NCBI GenBank assembly: GCA_025435555.1 | Contig: JAIWWG010000061.1 | Coordinates: forward strand, 124,001 to 188,000 | DNA: 64,000 nucleotides | Reading direction: 5' to 3' | DNA from: Chytriomyces cf. hyalinus JEL632 | Taxonomy: Eukaryota; Chytridiomycota; Chytridiomycetes; Chytridiales; Chytriomycetaceae | Part shown: positions 57,619-64,000 of the stretch, piece by piece | Position numbering within the stretch: the first letter of the stretch is position 1 | Layout: each line of letters begins with the position of its first letter | Made by a program: the position numbers and the translations under genes | Notes under the pieces: model-generated | The model's input: only the letters and a program-made list of their open reading frames with translations | What the model was told of the DNA's origin: nothing | Database searches by the model: none

Positions 57619-57723
57619 TCAAAAACACTGGTTCCCTTTTTTCTTCATGAGTTGTTTGAATGAAAAATGAAGGAGACCCCAAAAGAAAAATAATTTCACC
57701 TTCCACGATTCAACAGACAGCAA

Positions 57724-58644
57724 ATGAATGCATCCGCTGACCCCGCCGCACCCGCTGCCCGACGCAGCTACATGAGTCCCAACTTGCTCCGAATGAGCAC
57801 CCTAGTCGTCACATTCATTGCCACGCTGTACGGACTCGGTCTTGCCACAAGTTCAGGCATTGGTGTGCAACGCGCCTTCTCCCCGGACGAATTCGGATCC
57901 CTCTTCAACATTCTGCAGCGAGTTCTTGGCGGATACTTTCTCCTTGCTGGGATAGCGAGTTTCACGCTCGTGTATCGGCGGGTTGTAAGGGGTGTTAAAG
58001 TTGTTGGTGCTGTTGCGGTTCTTGGAGCGCTTGCGCAGGTTGCAATGACGGTTGCCATCTTTGTTATGATATTTATGCCGGAGACGAAGGATGTGTTTAA
58101 TCGGGACTGTTTGGAGGATATCAAGGGGACGGCGTTTCTTTCAGAGGATGAACAGAAAAAGGTGAGTTTGGATATGTGTGTGGGAATGAAATTTCTTTTT
58201 TTTTTTTTTTTTTTTTTTTTTTGGTTATTTTTTGCTGACTTTCGGACTTTTCAGTTTTGCGTGGATTACGTGGACCGGTTTGTTTTCCGGATTTGTTCGT
58301 CGCAGGTGTTGTTGGTGCTTGCTGCGGTATGTGTTTCATTTTCTGGAGCTTCATATCTGGCAACTCAACAACTTTGCACAAAACATAAACAGCTTGGCTC
58401 CACTTTCATTGTCGTAAAATTCACGCTCGAATACTCCAAAAACCCCGGCGCGTTTGCTCAAAAGGAAGTCGAACTGATGCCCATGTATACAAACTACGCG
58501 CCGCAGCAGTCAGTGTACCCACCACAACAGCAGCAACAGCAACAGTATCAACCGTACCCGGCTGTTAACCAAGAACAGAATGCGACGCAGTTGCCAACGT
58601 ACCGGGAAAAGGAGGGGCAACAGCAAGGCGAGCACCGTGTTTGA
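57724..58644 (+). CDS. Predicted four-span membrane protein, copy B
   Basis: Twin of 28768-29692, intact with the same three exons: about 57724-58159, 58255-58326 and 58393-58644. Start MNASADPAAPAARRSYMSPN. The four hydrophobic segments and Gln-rich tail are kept; differences from copy A are a few conservative changes and the length of the intronic T-run (58197-58222). Both copies being open with conserved splice sites suggests either a recent event or selection on both. It follows PacC copy 2 on the same strand, 105 bp from its stop. Confidence 0.7.
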   Translation: MNASADPAAPAARRSYMSPNLLRMSTLVVTFIATLYGLGLATSSGIGVQRAFSPDEFGSLFNILQRVLGGYFLLAGIASFTLVYRRVVRGVKVVGAVAVLGALAQVAMTVAIFVMIFMPETKDVFNRDCLEDIKGTAFLSEDEQKKVSLDMCVGMKFLFFFFFFFFWLFFADFRTFQFCVDYVDRFVFRICSSQVLLVLAAVCVSFSGASYLATQQLCTKHKQLGSTFIVVKFTLEYSKNPGAFAQKEVELMPMYTNYAPQQSVYPPQQQQQQQYQPYPAVNQEQNATQLPTYREKEGQQQGEHRV

Positions 58645-58879
58645 CAAAAAAACGGGATGCCTTGAAACGTGGGCATTTAAGAGGAAAGGGCGCTTCATTC
58701 TTTGATTTTTCAGCATATTTGTTTGTGGTAATTTTGGAGCTTGCATTTTTTATTGGGTTGCTGCGAGGGGGGGTGGGGGCGTGAGAGTTGCAGCAGCCGT
58801 GTTGAGTTGATTTTAGTCATTGTAATTTTGGTAAATGCAAAGCACGTTTTTCATTCAATACTTCTGAGCCACCACTCCG

Positions 58880-58949
58880 TCATGCCAACAGATATCGCTT
58901 CCCTGCAACCCCATCCTCTTTTGAAACCATTCTTCCCATGTGAAGCAAC
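58880..58949 (-). pseudogene. Stranded last-exon fragment of the Ska3-like gene
   Basis: The sequence encodes, without upstream exons, the terminal 22 codons (LLHMGRMVSKEDGVAGKRYL and stop) identical to 28456-28525. It was carried along in the duplication and has no coding role here. Confidence 0.85.
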
Positions 58950-59467
58950 TGAGTGCACAGTCCAGAGCGTTTCCCAATGTCCAGTTCTTCCAGCCCGTTC
59001 AAAACCCTGACGCGCTAATCGGAATCACAGCCAAGTTATCCGTGGCAAGTGTCGAATCATACGCGTTTTTTGCTTTACAAAGCCAGGATCAATCACAACT
59101 CGTTCCGGCAATGTTGGTCGCAAGAACCACTTTTCGGCTTCCTGGCGGTGTCGGCTCCAAGATTTTCGACTGCTGTTTTTGTGGGCCAGTGAAGCATATC
59201 CGGGTAAAATAGTTGAGTTTGGCAACCATGGGTCCCCGCGCTTTCATTCGCTTAAACAAACTTTGGCCGCTGGTGTTCTTCGGCTCCGGTCAAAAACAGG
59301 AAAATATCGCCAGGAGGGTCACTCAAGGGAATCTGCATGACGGTAATAAAGCGCACGGTCGAGGTAACTGGTCTCGCTTGACGGTGAATCCGTGTGATTT
59401 GGACACAATCGTCTCTCTGCCCACCAACGCGTCGAGCTCATTGATCGCATTGCCAGCAACCATTTAA
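58950..59467 (-). pseudogene. DEAH-box RNA helicase remnant (Prp43/DHX15 type)
   Basis: Pieces of a DEAH helicase C-terminal half in shifting frames. Read right to left: PPGDIFLFLTGAEEHQRPK (cf. the GDILxFLTGxEEIE motif), QQSKIFEPTPPGSRKVVLAT and NIAGTS (motif V region; the family has TNIAETS), VVIDPGFVKQKTR (DPGFxKQK), LAVIPISASG and finally FERAGRTGH (motif VI, family QRxGRxGR). At least two frameshifts, an in-frame stop, and substitutions at key residues (E to G in NIAETS) make it non-functional. It stops exactly where the duplicated block begins. Confidence 0.85.
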
Positions 59468-60093
59468 TCAGCGTCCACGTACATTCCTCCGTTGGACGCT
59501 TTCGTTGTTTTGGGGGTCTGATACAGCAGCACTAACATCGCTGTGACTTTTTTTGGAAGGAGTTCTTTTATTCTGACATTGCTCTAACGAAAAAAGTCTT
59601 GGAGACGCCGTACTGGTGAGTGTGTTCTGATGACACCGTATACACGCCGGAGTGGCCAGAGAAACTGCGACGTGGCGTTCTTGCGGCGTCCTGATTGCTT
59701 CTAGAGGCGAACTGAGCGAATACAAAAAAGTGTCTTGAGCTGTGCAAAATGTTACCGTAGGGGGCTCGGGCTGTCTTTCTCCACCAGAATGCATGTTGAT
59801 TCGCTGGATCAGGGTTAGCTGGGTGTCTATGAGGTCTCTCATGTGAGTTGAGGTTGTGTGATACAAGTGCATCAGCAGGTCCCGGTGACTCAAGTCAGTG
59901 GTTTCCCTTGCACCCAACAGCAGGCTCTCCATAGTTCTCTCCTTCTTTTTAATGTCAATTGCGAGCGCTTCAAGTTTAGCGCTGATGGTGTCCATTGTGC
60001 CAGTCGTTTTGCCTGGAAATGAACACCAATGAAACACAAAAAAACAAAGGAGGCACAGTCACTTTCCAATTGTGTAAAGTCTTTAAATTCCAT
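59468..60093 (-). CDS. Unknown small protein with N-terminal helix
   Basis: Two exons: the first from 60093 (MEFKDFTQLES), then after a 50-bp intron KTTGTMDTISAKLEALAIDI, KKKERTMESLL and a helical stretch HRDLLMHLYHTTSTHMRDLI. The C-terminal half is Ser/Thr/Arg-rich with a paired Cys (ACIRCHQNTL). About 190 residues. No family recognised. The helical N-terminal half could be a coiled coil. It lies between the helicase remnant and the GH7-like gene. Confidence 0.5.
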
Positions 60094-60270
60094 GGTCCAC
60101 AATACGCTGATGCTGGTTTTTCTGATACACCGCAGCACTCTCAAACCACATAGAAACTCCAGCAACCACGCGAGGACTCATGTCAAAACAACTTTTTATG
60201 GACGAATATTTTTCAAGTGTCGATCAACGATACTTTTTATTTGGGAAGCAAGCTGTTTAGGAAAGTAGTA

Positions 60271-61857
60271 TCAAGCAATTGGCTCTACTCTAATGTTGGA
60301 GTACTTGGCTGGTTGGTTTCCAGCAGACTTGCACTTTGGGTTGCTGCTGCCTCCGTCCAACCAGTCCATACCACCGTTACCAGCCTCCCAGTACGAGAGA
60401 ATGAGAGTCATACCAGCCTGCTGTCCGCGTCCCATCTGCGCAACGTTTCCATAATCATTCACGCAGTTACCCTTGTTAATGTTTCCAGTCTCAAACTTGC
60501 GACCTTCCTGCTCAAACACTTGCACAATGTTGGTCAACGTGCCTTGGTCCGTGTTATCGCTGGTGATGAATTTGGTCGTCACTTTGAAAGGTTTCAAAGT
60601 GTTGATGACGGCGCTGTTGGGGCCGACTTGGGTGGCGAATTTGGTGCTTCCACCGGCGGCGCAACCGTTGTGGTTGCAGTTGTTTCCGTTGACTTGGCCG
60701 AGGTTTGTGCACTCGTGCGTAGTCACTTGGGAAGAGGCAATGTTTCCCTCCAAAATGTCCATCTCCATGCACGTGTTTTGGCCGTCGCAGTAGGTGGACC
60801 CAAGGTTCACGGGCATGGCGCTAAAGTAGAGGGCAGAGTTTTGGCCGCACTTGATTCCCGAAAGGTCTGTAGTGAAGGAGATTTGGCGGTTGTTGAGGTA
60901 AAACTGTTTGTATGTGGTTGCAGCAGCGTCGACCAAGTAGAAGCGTCCAAGACCGAATGACATGTCGCCGGATTCTTGGATGTTGGAGGAAATGCCGCCC
61001 CATGCTGGGATCAAGAATGTGTTGCGCTTGTAGCAAGTTTTCGTCTTGTCGCATTCAATGATGGGGAACTTGGTGGCGTAAGCGGGGGGAGCACCGTAGG
61101 CGGAGGTGACGGTTTTGCCTGGAGCAGCTGGCTGTTCTGGGACCTTTGGAGTAGTTGGGGTTACTGACGTGGTTGGTTTGGCTGCGGCGGTGGTTGGTTT
61201 GGCAGCAGTGATTCCTCCACAAAGGGCACCTAAACAAAGACAGTTTAGCAAGACGCACAAAAGAGAGAGTAAATGTTGAAAGTATTCCTCACCCTTGTTT
61301 GAAGAAGCGATCGCGTCACTCTTGCTCACAGCTCCAGCCTTCATCCAGCAGGTTCCTCCGTTGGCTTCGGTCCAGGAAAAGTGGGTGCATCCAGATGTCT
61401 TGGCACAAGTCTTTCCACATTGGCTACCCTTTCCGGTTGAGGTGGAAAGAACCGCGCCGTTCCAGTCACATTTTCTTGCCCAGTAAATGCCGTTCGATTC
61501 ATCCTTAAACTTGATGGAAGTAGTGGCGGCAGCTGCAACGGGAGAAGGAGCAGGGGCGGCGCCAGCAGCAGCAGTCTGTTTCAGGTACCCACACATGGCC
61601 TGGTTTGCATTGTCAGCGACAGCGCTCGATGCTGAAACGACACCGGTTTTCAAGTAGCAAGTTCCGCCGTTCACATTGTCCCATGCAAAGTGGGTGCATC
61701 CAGAGGTGGAGGCGCACTTGGAACCGCACTGGTCTCCTGACATCTTTGCGGTACCAATGTTTGCGTCTTTCCAGGCACAGTTGAGGGCCCAGGCACCGCC
61801 GCCGTTGACCTGGTTCCAGGCAATGGAGTCTCTAAGCTGTAGGTTTGCTGCAGACAT
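60271..61857 (-). CDS. PAN-domain glycoside hydrolase, GH7-like
   Basis: Two PAN/apple-like domains (about residues 8-90 and 115-190; WALNCAWKDANIGTAKMSG with CTHFAWDNVNGGTCYLK, and CDWNGAVLSTSTGKGSQCG with CTHFSWTEANGGTCWMK), a Thr/Pro-rich linker and a C-terminal catalytic region of about 320 residues. The latter has LYFSAMPVNLGSTYCDGQ, then CMEMDILEGN with the GH7 ExDxxE catalytic set (EMDILE), VTTHEC, NNCNHNGCAAG, MTLILSYWEAGNGGMDWLDG and SNIRVEPI, all collinear with family 7 cellobiohydrolases/endoglucanases. One intron near 61229-61297. The catalytic part is shorter than typical GH7. No signal peptide is seen at MSAANLQLRD. Expected role: secreted cellulose breakdown. Confidence 0.8.
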   Translation of the reverse strand: MSAANLQLRDSIAWNQVNGGGAWALNCAWKDANIGTAKMSGDQCGSKCASTSGCTHFAWDNVNGGTCYLKTGVVSASSAVADNANQAMCGYLKQTAAAGAAPAPSPVAAAATTSIKFKDESNGIYWARKCDWNGAVLSTSTGKGSQCGKTCAKTSGCTHFSWTEANGGTCWMKAGAVSKSDAIASSNKGEEYFQHLLSLLCVLLNCLCLGALCGGITAAKPTTAAAKPTTSVTPTTPKVPEQPAAPGKTVTSAYGAPPAYATKFPIIECDKTKTCYKRNTFLIPAWGGISSNIQESGDMSFGLGRFYLVDAAATTYKQFYLNNRQISFTTDLSGIKCGQNSALYFSAMPVNLGSTYCDGQNTCMEMDILEGNIASSQVTTHECTNLGQVNGNNCNHNGCAAGGSTKFATQVGPNSAVINTLKPFKVTTKFITSDNTDQGTLTNIVQVFEQEGRKFETGNINKGNCVNDYGNVAQMGRGQQAGMTLILSYWEAGNGGMDWLDGGSSNPKCKSAGNQPAKYSNIRVEPIA

Positions 61858-63250
61858 TTGTGTATGTGTTAGGTCTAAGGGAGGGTGGTAGTTGGGGGGG
61901 TTGCTGAGACGTGCGGAAGATTCCTTTTAAGCAGAAGCGAGCTGACTAAATTTTTATTTTTAATGTTTTGGAATTAGATTTTTGTGCCTTTTGCGCAGCA
62001 AGCCACTTGTGGGACTGGGCTCGGACATTTCGTGGACTTTACTTTTCGGACAAGTTTAAACAGCATAAAATGGGAAGACAGACCCTTCTCTGATCCCCTG
62101 ACTTCCACTCCCTCAACCAAAAAGCACTGCACAACAACCACACTCGGTCGGACGATCAAAACGTGCCGCCGAGTAATCTCCGCATTTTTGTCTTGTCCCC
62201 ACCTCATCAAATAAAATCTCGTGCACAAAAAGCCATTCCGACAAATCTCATTCCGTCATTTTTTCCAATGGAAGCACAAATTGGTTTTCGAGTTGGAGAA
62301 TCTCATTCGTGGTGTTGACAGCTAAGGAAGGGGCTTGAGTGAGAGGGAGCTGCTGCTGGTGACTGAGTGAGTTCCAGCACGGGCAGCCGGTGCTCGCACG
62401 TCGACGCCTGCCATGGGAGTTATCACCAACTTTACGAGAACTTGATTCATTTTTTCCCAAGTGCCTCGCCTTGACTAACAATCGACGCACTCCCTGCCTC
62501 TATTCTTAAAGCCCAGTCAACAACTAATGAACGCATCCATCTTGCTTGACAGAACTTGCATCACTTGGTCACATGAAACTGAACGCGCGCTGCGCTTTCC
62601 GCAGGCGAGATGATTAAAGTCGTTTTTCATGTTTCTGATGCTCGGGGGCACGGCTGGCACATAAATCTACTGGGACTTGCGATTTTGTGTGTCATGTGTC
62701 GAAATATCAAAACTGAATGCGGTGTTCAGTTTTGAGACACGGGTATCGGCTACGGCTAAGCTACGGCTAAGCTGCGGCTATGGTTCCGACCTGGGTCCGT
62801 GTCGAGCGAGATTCGAGCTGTTGCAGGCTGAAACAAAAACCACCCAAAGCACTCCGTTTGAGAACACTCGGAAGTGCGGCAAAAGTTCGGTGTGATTCCA
62901 GCAAGCGCAGTTTCATTTTTGATGGTTCAAGACGCCGAACTTGATACGAGATTTTTTTTCTTGTCCACAGTTTGCAGAAGATAGATTTTTGTGGACTTGG
63001 GCTTGGCAGAAATTTTGAATGTTCACGCCTGTCCAGTGCCCGTTCAATTGCGAGAGTATCGACTTGTCAGGGCGCGCAGGTCAGATCTTGCACACGTTTT
63101 TATTGATGTGATGGGACCATGAACACTGATGGAAAAAAATACCAAAAAAGACAAAGAAGGGGCTTTTGACACACACAGGAAGAAAAATTTTAAACTTTTT
63201 TGCGCCATACTATATATCCACAAATTATACCACCAGCTAAAACGGTTTCT
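61858..63250. other. Intergenic region upstream of the GH7-like gene
   Basis: Almost 1.4 kb. A TTAAAAGG element about 70 bp upstream of the GH7-like start (minus strand, 61924-61931) could act as a TATA-type box. A short triplet-like array of CTACGGCTAAG units lies at about 62748-62785. No gene was recognised; small open frames lack family features. Confidence 0.5.
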
Positions 63251-64000
63251 TTACAAAACGTTTCCTTCATTCAGCCACTGCTGGGCCTCACCGCACGTTT
63301 GAGCAACGGCTCCCGGCTTCTCAAGCTGCTGAATGTCATATATGGACTCGACAAACGTGATTCCAAGTCCAGCTTCGAGGTGGAATGTTATGTGGCAATG
63401 CATCAGCCAAACACTAACAAGAAAAGAAATTGGTGCCGTAGTTTAGGATTTCCATGCAGTGTAGGAAAAAAGTTTTGTTTTTACCCTGGGTTATTGGCGA
63501 CAAATCGGATGACAGCGTACCCGAACCACACATCATCTTGCCCCGAAGGAATCGGGTACGGAGTCCCTTCCACAGACTCAGAAAACACGTGATATTTGGA
63601 CATTGCCGCATCCACCGTCGCATTCGCAGGCAAACAAGCACTCGTCACAAGGTCATGCGGGCACGCGGCAACCGTCACAACATCTCGCCGCACAGGGTTC
63701 AAGCTCGACAGTGCCCGTGGAATTTTAGAAACACTGTTGGTCACGCCTGTCGAGAGGATCCAAAAATCGTGTCCGTGAATGTGGAACGGGTGTTCGCCAG
63801 GATCATTGTTGCGGATCATTACATCCACAACTTGGTTGCGCGCCAAGAAAATGGTGCTGGCTGCGGGATCTGGGTTCCAGCCGTGTCCCAGATCGTGCGC
63901 GCTCACGAGAAGGGGTTCCATTTTGGGAGCTTGGAAGGATGATGTGAAGAGAGGTGTCCATGTGTTGTTTGTGCTTAATGTGTGAAGCGTGTTGTACGCC
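63251..64000 (-). CDS. Multicopper oxidase (laccase type), 5' partial
   Basis: C-terminal cupredoxin domain of a laccase-like oxidase that couples four one-electron substrate oxidations to reduction of O2 to water. The copper ligands are visible: HPFHIHGHDFWIL (type 2/3 sites) and, after an intron (about 63411-63490), VWLMHCHITFHLEAGLG with the HCHxxxH motif of the type 1 and type 3 coppers and a Leu at the axial position. The segment between has several cysteines. Ends AQQWLNEGNVL with TAA at 63253-63251. The N-terminal domains and any signal peptide lie outside the window. Same strand as the GH7-like gene. Confidence 0.92.

Larger units (their letters stand above)
57606..58949 (-). repeat. 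Segmental duplication, copy B (inverted with 28456-29804)
   Basis: Reverse-complement match to 28456-29804. It starts inside the last codons of PacC copy 2 and ends with 70 bp of the Ska3-like gene's last exon, directly followed by helicase-derived sequence. Confidence 0.92.

Noticed and set aside
62248-62490. Small minus-strand open frame upstream of the GH7-like gene as its signal-peptide exon
   Set aside because: Its start is basic and not hydrophobic, and no donor joins it in frame to the GH7-like exon.

Overview
The window is nuclear DNA of a fungus, most likely a zoosporic (chytrid-type) lineage. Reasons: protein genes are broken by many short introns (about 50-150 bp, GT...AG); intergenic spaces are tight; fungal families are present (PacC/Rim101-like factors, UPF0643, a GH7-like cellulase, SH3-PX protein); and there is a ZMYND12-type gene, a family tied to flagella that non-flagellated fungi are expected to lack. 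No genus can be named from sequence alone.

0-12.4 kb is ordinary housekeeping: an MMACHC/CblC-like cobalamin protein (cut by the left edge), Cox6/COX5A, SDHA, Not3/Not5 of CCR4-NOT, mitochondrial bL12, RhoGDI and ZMYND12. 12.6-25.2 kb is one enormous minus-strand gene (about 3,900 codons, roughly 14 exons): an N-terminal kinesin-like motor whose nucleotide-binding motifs are eroded, followed by coiled coil containing several generations of internal repeats. 25.5-35.7 kb holds an unknown helical protein, a Ska3-like kinetochore candidate, a predicted four-span membrane protein (copy A), a WrbA/Pst2-type flavodoxin, Pus7, a BTB-like protein and a UPF0643 protein.

35.7-43.3 kb is a repeat-rich accessory region with a four-member tandem family (A-D, minus strand) of an unrecognised protein; members B and C look intact over their conserved exons while A and D are decaying. 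43.8-57.6 kb is regulatory in flavour: two unrelated C2H2 proteins, a serine-rich coiled-coil protein, tRNA-Leu(AAG), an SH3-PX scaffold, and two PacC/Rim101-like factors in divergent orientation.

57.6-58.95 kb is an inverted, nearly identical 1.35 kb copy of the 28.46-29.80 kb block. It carries the second membrane-protein gene plus a stranded tail of the Ska3-like gene, and abuts a wrecked DEAH-box helicase. 59.4-64 kb has a small unknown gene, a PAN-GH7-like glycoside hydrolase and a multicopper oxidase running off the right edge, a pair suggestive of plant-polymer breakdown.

Exon boundaries were read by eye from splice signals and protein continuity; they are reliable for the conserved families and provisional elsewhere.
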